A stretch of DNA of 16,774 nucleotides from Deltaproteobacteria bacterium. Lineage in GTDB: Bacteria > Desulfobacterota > Desulfofervidia > Desulfofervidales > DG-60. Position 1 is the stretch's first letter, and every line of letters begins with the position of its first letter. The stretch is from positions 1-16,774 of the forward strand of contig JAGGTC010000032.1 of the NCBI GenBank assembly GCA_021163945.1. Reading direction: 5' to 3'. Made by a program: the position numbers and the translations under genes. Under the pieces are notes generated by a model that did not search any database, had not been told where the DNA came from, and saw nothing but the letters and a program-made list of their open reading frames with translations. This document shows, piece by piece, positions 6,589-14,086 of this stretch.

Positions 6589-9110
6589 CCAAGGATATAA
6601 CATGAGGGGACAAGATTTTCATGATATGGCATAAGGCGTATCCTATAGCCAAATCCACCTGTCTCTTCACAAAGTATTTCAGTGCTATACTGATATGTAT
6701 TTTCTCCATTTTGACCACAAAGCCTCATGGGCTTAATCTTCCTCTCTATAAACCTACGCTGGGGGTCTATGGGGCCATAATAGAGGTCAACCCTTATATC
6801 ACTTGGGTCAATTTTACCCAAGTACACCCATGCCTTTATCTCAATCCTATCTCCTACTAAAGGCTCCCTTGGCCCATGTTGCTCAACTTTAACTACTGAC
6901 ACATTTCTCCAATTTTCCATGATATAGGAACGCCAACGGGCCAACTCATTTGCCCCCTTTGCCCCATCTTTAGATAGCTTTTCTACATACATTTGGGCAG
7001 GAATATAGAGTTTTTGCACATATTCTTGAATTGCAAGGTGGCCATTGAAGATAGAGCACAGCTCTCGCATGGATGCCTTCATCTTCTTTATCCAGTTCCT
7101 TGGCAATCCATCCACACCACGGTCATAAAACAGGGGGATGATTTCGTCCTCTAGCAGGTTATAGAGTGACTTACTATCCATCTCATCTTGATAGGCACGG
7201 TCTTCATACCTCTCACTTCCAATAACCCACCCAAGGTCTGGCCTATATGCCTCAACCCACCAGCCATCCAGGCTGCTTATGTGCAAGGCACCATTTGCCA
7301 CTGCCTTCATCCCACTTGTCCCAGATGCCTCATTTGGTGGCAAGGGGGTATTGAGCCAGAGGTCTGCCCCTTGAACCAGATAGTGTGCTACCTCTATATC
7401 GTAGTTCTCAATAAATACAATTTTGTTGCGAAAGACCTCCTGATTGATGATGGTCAATATCTGTCTAATAAGCGCCTTGCCCTCCTCGTCTGCTGGATGG
7501 GCCTTGCCAGCGATGATGAGCTGGGCAGGGTGATCTTCATTGTTTAAGATTCTGGCCAGTCTTTCAGGGTCTTTAAAGATTAAGGCAGGCCTTTTATAAC
7601 TTGCCATCCGCCTGGCCCAAACAATGGTAAAGGCCTCTGGGTTTAAAACCTGCCTTGCACTGGCTATCTCCGCACCTGTTGCCCCTTTTTGCCGAAGTTG
7701 CCTCTCCAAACGGCGTCGGCAGAATGCCACCAGACGCTCCCTGCACCTCTCATGGATCCCCCAAAGCTCCTCATCAGGGATCTCCAGTGCCCTGGACCAT
7801 ACATCCTTCACATCTGGTTGTTCCATCCACCCAGGGCCAAGATAATTGCGGTAGAGGTCTGACATCTCTACTGAGATCCAAGATGGGATATGTATGCCAT
7901 TTGTTATGTAACAGATGGGCACATCTTCAACAGGGATAGAGGGCCAAAGGTCATGCCAAAGGCTATCAGAGACCTCTTTGTGTGCCTTACTTACGGCATT
8001 GATATGCCCTGAGAGCTTCATGGCCAGGACATTCATACAGAATGGCTCATTTTGATCCTGTGGATTCCTTCTGCCTAGACCCAATAGGGTTTGAAGTGAA
8101 ATGCCAAGTGAAGAGACATAGTCTGAAAAATATGCCTGTATGAGCCCTGGATCAAATGTCTCTATGCCAGCTGGAACAGATGTATGGGTGGTAAAGACAT
8201 TTCCAGCCATCACCACAAGGTGGGATGCCTCAAAGGAGAGGCCTGTCTCCTCCCGCAGGACCCTAATGCGCTCTAGTCCTGCAAAGGCCGAGTGCCCCTC
8301 ATTCATGTGAAAGACAGTAGGCCTAAGACCTAGTGCCTTAAGGGCCCTTACCCCGCCTATCCCAAGGAGGATCTCTTGCCTCAGACGCATTTCACGGTCT
8401 GCTACATACAGTTGGGATGTGATCTTCTGGATATGCTCAGGATTCTCCTTTATATTTGTATCAAGTAGATAAAGTGGGATACGCCCTACATTTAGTCGCC
8501 AGATCCTAGCAATGGCCTTCTCTCCCTTTAGTTTGACATCAATGGTGATTGGCTGTCCATTCCTATCCCTTTCTAACTTTAGGGGCATGTGGTAAAAATC
8601 CATCTCAGGGAAGATCTCCTTTTGATAACCCTCTGTAGTAATACTTTGAACAAAATAGCCGTGTTGATAAAGTAGCCCTACCCCTACAATAGGGAGGTTT
8701 AGGTCACTACCACACTTGAGAAAATCCCCTGCTAGTACCCCAAGGCCGCCAGAATAAAATGGAAGGCATTCAGTAAGGCCATATTCTGCTGAAAAATAGG
8801 CTACAAATGGCCGCTGTGTATCTTTGAGAAATACAGGCTCCTTTGTTTGATATTCTTTAAATTCCTTATAAACATCATTTAGGAATGCCAAAAAACTTTC
8901 ATCCTCCTCAAGCTGGGTAAGTCTTTTGTGATTTAGCCGAGAGAGCAGAAGCACTGGATTGTGCCTAGTCTCCTCCCAAAGCATGGGGTCTATGCGGCGA
9001 AAAAGGGACCCTATCTTGGGCTGCCAACAATAAATGAGGTTATAAGCAAGCTCTTCAAGATGTGATAGCCGTTCAGGCAAACGTGTAGAGACAGTAAAGG
9101 TATGCAACAT
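6567..9110 (-). CDS. glgP: Alpha-glucan (glycogen/maltodextrin) phosphorylase, DUF3417 type
   Basis: An 847-residue GT35 phosphorylase that releases glucose-1-phosphate from glycogen or maltodextrins with pyridoxal phosphate. It belongs to the bacterial/archaeal branch with an N-terminal DUF3417 region (about residues 1-100, RLPERLSHLEELAYNLIYCW). Conserved elements are AYFSAEYGL, YSGGLGVLAGD, HMNEGHSAF, WARRMASYKRP, and the PLP site EASGTSGMK with its lysine at residue 602, followed by LDGWWVEAY. A C-terminal extension of roughly 130 residues is beta-rich (DRIEIKAWVYLG). ATG 9110 is preferred because AGAGGAGGAGGT lies directly before it; a TTG at 9134 would translate that ribosome site into an N-terminal tail. 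The Uma2 gene lies 53 nt upstream. It ends tail to tail with nucleotidyltransferase debris and no clear terminator is visible. No other glycogen gene is in the window. Confidence 0.93.
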   Translation of the reverse strand: MLHTFTVSTRLPERLSHLEELAYNLIYCWQPKIGSLFRRIDPMLWEETRHNPVLLLSRLNHKRLTQLEEDESFLAFLNDVYKEFKEYQTKEPVFLKDTQRPFVAYFSAEYGLTECLPFYSGGLGVLAGDFLKCGSDLNLPIVGVGLLYQHGYFVQSITTEGYQKEIFPEMDFYHMPLKLERDRNGQPITIDVKLKGEKAIARIWRLNVGRIPLYLLDTNIKENPEHIQKITSQLYVADREMRLRQEILLGIGGVRALKALGLRPTVFHMNEGHSAFAGLERIRVLREETGLSFEASHLVVMAGNVFTTHTSVPAGIETFDPGLIQAYFSDYVSSLGISLQTLLGLGRRNPQDQNEPFCMNVLAMKLSGHINAVSKAHKEVSDSLWHDLWPSIPVEDVPICYITNGIHIPSWISVEMSDLYRNYLGPGWMEQPDVKDVWSRALEIPDEELWGIHERCRERLVAFCRRRLERQLRQKGATGAEIASARQVLNPEAFTIVWARRMASYKRPALIFKDPERLARILNNEDHPAQLIIAGKAHPADEEGKALIRQILTIINQEVFRNKIVFIENYDIEVAHYLVQGADLWLNTPLPPNEASGTSGMKAVANGALHISSLDGWWVEAYRPDLGWVIGSERYEDRAYQDEMDSKSLYNLLEDEIIPLFYDRGVDGLPRNWIKKMKASMRELCSIFNGHLAIQEYVQKLYIPAQMYVEKLSKDGAKGANELARWRSYIMENWRNVSVVKVEQHGPREPLVGDRIEIKAWVYLGKIDPSDIRVDLYYGPIDPQRRFIERKIKPMRLCGQNGENTYQYSTEILCEETGGFGYRIRLMPYHENLVPSCYILGQLVNWG

Positions 9111-9163
9111 ACCTCCTCCTCTTTTAGAATTCAATGACTTTTACACTAAGAGGGAAATTTTGT

Positions 9164-9751
9164 CTAGGCCAAAAATAATTCAGATGCCCTAAGCTTAAAA
9201 CCTGGCAGCATTTCTGAGGTGGCAACTTGAGAACCACTATACTTACCAACTAATATGTAATCACCCCCCCTTAGGCTATAGACCTCAACTGTCTTTTTCT
9301 CAGGGTCTATCAGCCAATATTCCCTTATCCCTGCCTTGGCATATTCCAGAAACTTCTCAATCCTATCAGTCCTTTCTGTACTAGAAGAAATCACCTCTAC
9401 CACAAGGTCTGGGACCCCACAGACCCTTTCACCAATCCGGTCACTATGTTCTTTGCCTATAAAGAAAATATCTGGCTCCCTAATTTTACCTGGCCAAAGC
9501 CTTACTGGCAGTGGGGCTATCTGAACTATTCCAAGGTTGTTTTTTTCAACAAATGCCTGTAACCTCAGGAAAAGCCGCTTAAGTGCCTCTTGATGGCTGA
9601 ATGTTGGGTGTGGTGGCATGACAATTCTCCCATCTGATAGTTCAACATAGCGATTTGTATCTGGCAGAGAGAAATAATCCTCCTCTTTCCACTCCCCTTG
9701 AGGTGGGTATAAATTGGCCACCTCTATTGCCAGGTCTTTCTCTATCCCCAT
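9164..9751 (-). CDS. Uma2 family restriction endonuclease-like protein (DUF820)
   Basis: A 195-residue Uma2/DUF820 protein with the PD-(D/E)XK nuclease fold. Family landmarks are the N-terminal YVELSDGRIVMPP, REPDIFFIG with D94, PDLVVEVISSST with D115 and E119, and K133 in RIEKFLEYAKAGIREYWLIDPEKKTVEVY (131-158). The D94/E119/K133 set looks complete, so nuclease competence is plausible, but no member's biological role is well established. These genes occur in many copies in cyanobacteria and thermophiles and often move horizontally. It sits 42 nt after the GT39 gene and 53 nt before glgP, with no functional link obvious. The Shine-Dalgarno (TAAGGGC just before the ATG) is weak, and an inverted repeat lies 9-26 nt upstream of the start. 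Confidence 0.88.
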   Translation of the reverse strand: MGIEKDLAIEVANLYPPQGEWKEEDYFSLPDTNRYVELSDGRIVMPPHPTFSHQEALKRLFLRLQAFVEKNNLGIVQIAPLPVRLWPGKIREPDIFFIGKEHSDRIGERVCGVPDLVVEVISSSTERTDRIEKFLEYAKAGIREYWLIDPEKKTVEVYSLRGGDYILVGKYSGSQVATSEMLPGFKLRASELFLA

Positions 9752-9759
9752 GCCCTTAG

Positions 9760-9777
9760 TCTACCCTAAAGGGTAGA
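9760..9777 (-). repeat. Inverted repeat in the Uma2 5' leader
   Basis: TCTACCC (9760-9766) and GGGTAGA (9771-9777) are exact reverse complements around a TAAA tetraloop. The repeat lies between the GT39 stop and the Uma2 start. It is not followed by a T-run in the direction of transcription, so it is not an ordinary intrinsic terminator. It may be an operator or an RNA hairpin affecting Uma2 translation. Confidence 0.4.
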
Positions 9778-9793
9778 GACCTGCAAGTAAATT

Positions 9794-11398
9794 TTAATTG
9801 CTTAGAGGTCTATTTGTGATTACTACATATTTTCTCTTCTCTGCCACTAAAAAATAGTCCTTAAATTCAGAGAGGCTATCCCTATTTACTACACAAAATA
9901 TACGCCTATCTTCTTTCCACTGCTCAAAGAATTCCTCGACACTGAGCAGAAACTCACGGTAGCTAGGGCTATCCTCAAATTGGGTCTCCCTTGATACCCC
10001 AACCAATACTACCCTCCTGCCTACATAAAAGGGCAGACTGCGCAGGTAACATCTATATTGGGCTACCATATCCTCTGGCCTTGCCAGTGCCTTGATCTCC
10101 CTTCCCAGGCCTGCATAGATATTAAGTGGTAATCTGTTTGCAAAAAAGAGGAAAGGGATGCAGATACTTGCAACTAGTGCTATCAATATATAAAAATTTA
10201 GAATAGCCTTTTTCTTCTTTAATGCAATGTAGCCCAAAACCGTTAGGCCAGAAAGTATAAATCCCTCTATCAGCCATAGGGATCTAAGTTGTCTCCACTC
10301 AGAAAGATGTTTTGGAAGTGGTATTATTTGGGCAGCATTACCAAAGGAGATAATTGCCAAGATCAAGATCACTGTCCACATTATCCTATCTATTAACAGC
10401 CCATTTTCCCTTCTGCCCCACCAACTTGCCAATAATATGGCCAAGGGGGGAAGGGAAGGCATGATATAAAATGGTAATTTTGTCCTCATTAGAGAAAAGA
10501 TGATGATTGGGATAATCATCCACAATATAAGGAGGAGATTCTCCTTCTTTAGATGAAAAATGCTGCTTCCCAGTGCAGGGATTGAATAGATTGTCCAAGG
10601 AAATATCAACCCAGGTAAGATACATAGGTAATAATACCAAGGGTGTGGGTGCCCCATGCCACCTGACCTAAGCCTTGAAAGGAGCTGAACATATAAAAAA
10701 TAGGAAAAGAGCCCCCTATTTTTTAAACAGACAATTATATACCAAGGAAAGGCAATCAAGGAAAAGATAAGGATACCCTTTTTTATTTGAAATTCCTTTA
10801 TCCTCTTTATTTGTCCACTTAGAATAAGATAGGCTATGGCAATTGTGCCCACCAAAAATGGCCCAACTGGCCCCTTTATGAGGCTGCTTATGCCAAGGAC
10901 TGCCCAGAGCCAAAGGGGGGAGATACTCTTTTTTTCCCACTGCCACAGAAGATAGACAGAAAGCACTATAGAGGCCAAAAGGTAGACATCTGTAGAGACG
11001 ATATGTGTAACGGCAATAAATCCTACCATGGAAACTAGTATAAGGCTTGAAAGAACCCCTATTTTTTTATCAAACATAGAACTTGAAAGCAAAAATGTAA
11101 CAGTTAAGATCAAAAGCCCGGCTATACCCAAGAAAGATCTTGCCCCCCACTCATTGTAGCCAAAGATGTGATAGCCCATGGCCGTGATCCAATAGGTAAG
11201 TGGGGGTTTGTGGAAGTGTTTAATATAGTTTAGGCGAGGTGTGATAAAATTACCGGTCTTTGCCATCTCATAAGAGATCTCTGCATAGCGTGCCTCTGTG
11301 GTCTCAAAGAGGCCATAGCTTCCTAAATGGAAAAATAAAAAATATATACAAATTATTAAAAGAAGGGGAATATGGATCCAGATTATATTGCGGCCCAT
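9794..11398 (-). CDS. GT39/ArnT-like membrane glycosyltransferase
   Basis: A 534-residue multi-pass inner-membrane protein of the ArnT/PMT (GT39) family. Members move a sugar from a polyprenyl-phosphate carrier to lipid A, glycans or proteins in the periplasm. After the first membrane helix comes the family's first periplasmic loop, ETTEARYAEISYEMAKTGNF (residues 32-51), then HKPPLTYWI, as in ArnT. Roughly ten or more hydrophobic helices follow to about residue 430, then a soluble C-terminal domain of about 100 residues. Length is close to E. coli ArnT. The Asp that precedes EARYAE in ArnT is Thr34 here. Its position after the Kdo genes suggests envelope glycan decoration; no arn genes are in the window, so aminoarabinose cannot be assumed. 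The Shine-Dalgarno AAAGGA lies 6 nt before the ATG, inside an inverted repeat. Confidence 0.88.
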   Translation of the reverse strand: MGRNIIWIHIPLLLIICIYFLFFHLGSYGLFETTEARYAEISYEMAKTGNFITPRLNYIKHFHKPPLTYWITAMGYHIFGYNEWGARSFLGIAGLLILTVTFLLSSSMFDKKIGVLSSLILVSMVGFIAVTHIVSTDVYLLASIVLSVYLLWQWEKKSISPLWLWAVLGISSLIKGPVGPFLVGTIAIAYLILSGQIKRIKEFQIKKGILIFSLIAFPWYIIVCLKNRGLFSYFLYVQLLSRLRSGGMGHPHPWYYYLCILPGLIFPWTIYSIPALGSSIFHLKKENLLLILWMIIPIIIFSLMRTKLPFYIMPSLPPLAILLASWWGRRENGLLIDRIMWTVILILAIISFGNAAQIIPLPKHLSEWRQLRSLWLIEGFILSGLTVLGYIALKKKKAILNFYILIALVASICIPFLFFANRLPLNIYAGLGREIKALARPEDMVAQYRCYLRSLPFYVGRRVVLVGVSRETQFEDSPSYREFLLSVEEFFEQWKEDRRIFCVVNRDSLSEFKDYFLVAEKRKYVVITNRPLSN

Positions 11399-11403
11399 TC
11401 CTT

Positions 11404-11436
11404 ATCCTTTAAATAACATCAGATTTCTTAAAGGAT
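11404..11436 (-). repeat. 9-bp inverted repeat covering the GT39 ribosome site
   Basis: ATCCTTTAA (11404-11412) and TTAAAGGAT (11428-11436) are exact reverse complements separated by 15 bases. On the transcribed strand the 3' arm contains AAAGGA, the Shine-Dalgarno of the GT39 gene. A folded leader would therefore hide the ribosome site. As DNA, the repeat could equally be an operator. The rest of the 99-nt gap from 11399 to 11497 shows no convincing promoter or terminator. Confidence 0.45.
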
Positions 11437-11497
11437 TGCCCTAAGACAAACATATTTCCCCCTCTTTATGAATAAAAGACACTTTTAGGAGAGTAAA

Positions 11498-11851
11498 TTA
11501 AAAGCAAATAACCTGTTTTGCCTCAGATATCCATTCTGCCAATTCTGTAATCTTTGCCTCAGGTATTCCCTCAAAATAAGGGTGTCCCTTATAAATTCCA
11601 CATCTTACCTTACATGTCCCACAAGCCTTTATTGGGACACCCTTGTCCCTTAGGTCTTTTAACATCTTTCCTAAATCAAAATACCCTTCAGGGGGTTTTA
11701 CTACTTCACGGCATAGGTCAACAGCATCATTTTGCAAAAAAATAGCTATTTTTGAACCTTGATTCAAAAGTGCATCTGCAAGCCTTAGACCATTCCAAGT
11801 AACATCTGTACCATCATAAGGGTTTCTATTAAAGATAAGCAAAATATCCAT
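11498..11851 (-). CDS. DsrE family sulfur-relay-type protein
   Basis: A 117-residue DsrE/DsrF-like protein, a family of small cytosolic proteins that often bind or pass on sulfane sulfur through Cys. The DsrE pattern is visible: an N-terminal beta strand (MDILLIFNRNPY), GLRLADALLNQGSKIAIFLQNDAV (residues 21-44), LKDLRDKGVPIKACGTC, and a C-terminal LAEWISEAKQVICF. Cysteines are at 47, 77, 80, 84 and 115. C77-x2-C80-x3-C84 replaces the simpler Cys site of many relatives. ATG 11851 is chosen because it follows the stop of the upstream TrxR-like gene by 1 nt and has a GGGGGG Shine-Dalgarno inside that gene's end. An earlier in-frame start at 11878 would add 9 residues. Close linkage suggests it is a thiol or persulfide partner of the flavoprotein, which is inference. 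Confidence 0.82.
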   Translation of the reverse strand: MDILLIFNRNPYDGTDVTWNGLRLADALLNQGSKIAIFLQNDAVDLCREVVKPPEGYFDLGKMLKDLRDKGVPIKACGTCKVRCGIYKGHPYFEGIPEAKITELAEWISEAKQVICF

Positions 11852-11852
11852 T

Positions 11853-12761
11853 CTATATCCCCCCTTTCTTTTTTGCATACTTTGCTGCCTCTAAACCCGC
11901 AATACACCCCTCCCCCACTGCCTTGGCCACTTGAAAGGGGGGTCCGCATATATCACCAGCTGCATAGATACCAGGGACATTTGTCTGTTGTTTTTTGTCT
12001 GTAACAATATAGCTAAAGTGTTCCTTATCTAGCTCTACACCCAGCCGTACCACAAGTTCAATGGCACCCTTTGCCCCCAATTCAATAAATATCCCTTCTA
12101 CATCAATCCTTTCTCCATTATCTAAGACAACCCCCTCTACTGCCTTCCCCCCCACTATCTCCTTTACCCACCTCCCTTTATACCATATAATCTGACTCTC
12201 CTCTATCTGCCTCCTTAATGCCTCGCTTATATCTGATGCCTTGCTTATGAGGTATACCCCCTTTGCGATAGAGGCAAGGGTAAGGGCCCCAGTTGCCGCT
12301 GCACTCCCATTGCCCACTACTGCTACCGTTTTCCCCCTATAGAAGAATGCATCGCAATCTACACAATAGCTTACCCCCCTTCCTATAAACTCCTTCTCCC
12401 CTGGCACCTTTAGCCCCTTTTTTGAGACGCCCATTGCCAGAATGATGGCCTTTGCCAGGATATGCCTTCCCCCTTCTGTGATTACCTCATATAAATTGTC
12501 TCTTTTTATTATCTCTATTGCATCCTCATCTATAAAGGATGCCCCAAACCCCTGTGCCTGACTCCTCCCCTCGGCAAGCATCTCTTCCCCAAGGATGGGT
12601 CCCTTTAAAAAACAATAATTTTCAATGTGTGCCCTATATAGGCTACTTGCCCTAGTACGCCCTAATAAGATCACCTTTGCCTTCCTTCTGCTGGCATGGA
12701 TGGCTGCCTGAAGGCCTGCTGGGCCTTGGCCAATGATAACTACATCAGATTCTTCCAACAT
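11853..12761 (-). CDS. Thioredoxin reductase-like flavoprotein with CVDC active site
   Basis: A 302-residue class II pyridine-nucleotide-disulfide oxidoreductase resembling low-molecular-weight thioredoxin reductase. The FAD Rossmann motif GQGPAG is at residues 11-16, the redox pair C133-V-D-C136 sits where TrxB has CAxC, and the second FAD motif GIYAAGDICG is at about 264-273. The nicotinamide domain has GNGSAAATGAL (150-160) where E. coli TrxB has GGGNTAVEEAL. The NADPH 2'-phosphate motif HRRxxxR is missing, with LISKASDIS (171-179) in its place. It may therefore use NADH or another donor, and its disulfide partner may not be thioredoxin. The gene overlaps kdsC by 17 nt, has GGAGGT 8 nt before its ATG, and is followed 1 nt later by the DsrE gene. 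I give no symbol because trxB specificity is doubtful. Confidence 0.85.
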   Translation of the reverse strand: MLEESDVVIIGQGPAGLQAAIHASRRKAKVILLGRTRASSLYRAHIENYCFLKGPILGEEMLAEGRSQAQGFGASFIDEDAIEIIKRDNLYEVITEGGRHILAKAIILAMGVSKKGLKVPGEKEFIGRGVSYCVDCDAFFYRGKTVAVVGNGSAAATGALTLASIAKGVYLISKASDISEALRRQIEESQIIWYKGRWVKEIVGGKAVEGVVLDNGERIDVEGIFIELGAKGAIELVVRLGVELDKEHFSYIVTDKKQQTNVPGIYAAGDICGPPFQVAKAVGEGCIAGLEAAKYAKKKGGI

Positions 12762-13263
12762 TTTTCTTTACCTCCAAGATCAAGTCTGAGACCTCCCTTA
12801 AGGCACCATGGCCACCCATCCTCATTGTTACATAATCTGCCTTTTTTCTAACCTCGGCAGGGGCATTGGATACAGTAATGGCTATCCCTACCTTTTCAAA
12901 TAGCTTTGCATCGGGAAGGTCATCCCCCATATATGCCAATTCATCCCTATTATATCCCTTTTGTCTTATAATCCTTTCTAATACCTCCTCTTTATTCTTT
13001 ACGCCCAAAAATATATCCTTAATCCCCAATTGTTGGCACCTCCTCTGTACTGCCTCAGAGAAGTATGAAGAGACCACAGCTATCTCCACACCCACCTCCA
13101 TTAGCCTCTTTATCCCTATACCATCATGGACATGAAAACACCTTATATCATTTCCCCCATCCCCATAATAGATAGAGCCATCTGTCCACACCCCATCCAC
13201 ATCTGTTAAGAGAAGTTTGATCTTTTTAAGCCTTTTAAGTAGATTGAAATAATCCCTAAACAT
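12745..13263 (-). CDS. kdsC: 3-deoxy-D-manno-octulosonate 8-phosphate phosphatase (HAD family)
   Basis: A 172-residue capless HAD phosphatase that hydrolyses Kdo-8-phosphate to Kdo, the third step of the CMP-Kdo branch of LPS core synthesis. The nucleophile motif DVDGVWTDG starts at D21, with D23 as acid/base. The substrate segment HVHDGIGIKRL is at about 44-54, followed by LGVKNKEEVLERI (about 86-98), the metal motif GDDLPDAKLFEKVG (113-126), and the KdsC-specific tail YVTMRMGGHGALREV (144-158). Motif II is VVSSYFSEAV, where many KdsC have TGR. Length matches the tetrameric KdsC family. The ATG lies inside the end of kdsA (8 nt overlap), and the stop lies 17 nt inside the next gene. Order and function agree with kdsA, so the assignment is firm. 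Confidence 0.93.
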   Translation of the reverse strand: MFRDYFNLLKRLKKIKLLLTDVDGVWTDGSIYYGDGGNDIRCFHVHDGIGIKRLMEVGVEIAVVSSYFSEAVQRRCQQLGIKDIFLGVKNKEEVLERIIRQKGYNRDELAYMGDDLPDAKLFEKVGIAITVSNAPAEVRKKADYVTMRMGGHGALREVSDLILEVKKNVGRI

Positions 13264-14086
13264 CCCTTATAGCCTTGTGTATAGATATAAGCCCCCTCAG
13301 CAATTGTTCTAGTCCATCTAAAGGCAGGGCATTTGGGCCATCACAAAGGGCATGATCGGGTGCCTCGTGGACCTCCATAAAGACGGCATCTACCCCAACG
13401 GCTACAGAGGCCCTTGCCAGATGGGGTACAAACTCCCTCTGTCCCAAAGACCTCCCCTGCCCTGCACCTGGGAGCTGGACACTGTGGGTGGCATCAAATA
13501 CTAAAGGATAACCAAACTCTTTCATAATTGCCAGTGATCTAAAGTCCACCACTAGGTTTTGATAACCAAAACACGTCCCCCTCTCTGTAATAAGTATATC
13601 CTCATTCCCCCGGGAGGTAATCTTTTCAATAACATACTTTATGTCCCATGGGGATAAAAATTGCCCTTTTTTTACGTTTATAGGGAGCTTTGTATCTGCT
13701 GCTGTAAGGATAAGCGTTGTCTGCCTACACAAAAAGGCAGGGATCTGGATGATATCTAAGACCTTAGCTGCCTCTTCCACCTCCCTAACACAGTGGACAT
13801 CAGAGATTATGGGAATATTTAGTTCTTCCTTTATATTATTCAAAATCCTAAGGCCTTCCCTAAGCCCTGGCCCACGATATGAGTGGACCGATGTCCTATT
13901 TGCCTTGTCATAAGAGCTTTTAAAGATGAAGGGAATATCCAGTCTCTCTGTCAATCCCTTTAAGAATTTTGCGATCCTAAATGTAATTTCCTCTGTCTCA
14001 ATCACACATGGCCCAGCAATGAGTACCAATCTTTCCCCACCAACCTCAATCTTTCCTATTTTTACAACCCTCTTTTTACTTCCCAT
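13256..14086 (-). CDS. kdsA: 3-deoxy-8-phosphooctulonate (Kdo-8-phosphate) synthase, metal-dependent class
   Basis: A 276-residue TIM-barrel enzyme that condenses phosphoenolpyruvate with arabinose-5-phosphate to Kdo-8-phosphate in the cytosol. Conserved stretches are LIAGPCVIE (22-30), FKSSYDKANR (55-64), IIQIPAFLCRQT (112-123), NVKKGQFLSPWD (137-148), LITERGTCFGYQNLVVD (165-181) and FDATHSVQLPG (197-207). The first metal ligand is Cys (C27 in GPC), with H201, E238 and D249 as the other expected ligands. This matches the divalent-metal-dependent class known from Aquifex rather than the Asn-bearing metal-free class of E. coli. It overlaps the end of pyrG by 11 nt and the start of kdsC by 8 nt. 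No Shine-Dalgarno is seen, so coupled translation is likely. Confidence 0.95.
   Translation of the reverse strand: MGSKKRVVKIGKIEVGGERLVLIAGPCVIETEEITFRIAKFLKGLTERLDIPFIFKSSYDKANRTSVHSYRGPGLREGLRILNNIKEELNIPIISDVHCVREVEEAAKVLDIIQIPAFLCRQTTLILTAADTKLPINVKKGQFLSPWDIKYVIEKITSRGNEDILITERGTCFGYQNLVVDFRSLAIMKEFGYPLVFDATHSVQLPGAGQGRSLGQREFVPHLARASVAVGVDAVFMEVHEAPDHALCDGPNALPLDGLEQLLRGLISIHKAIRDV

Noticed and set aside
6518..6620. Bidirectional terminator between the two converging blocks
   Set aside because: No GC-rich stem followed by a T-run was found in either direction.
9164..9751. Uma2 gene as part of a restriction-modification system or transposon
   Set aside because: No methyltransferase, transposase or flanking repeats are visible; it stands alone between GT39 and glgP.
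11461..11497. Possible intrinsic terminator after the DsrE gene (CTTTTA/TAAAAG with T-rich tail)
   Set aside because: The stem is only 6 bp, entirely AT-rich but for one pair, and lies at the stop codon; too weak to call.
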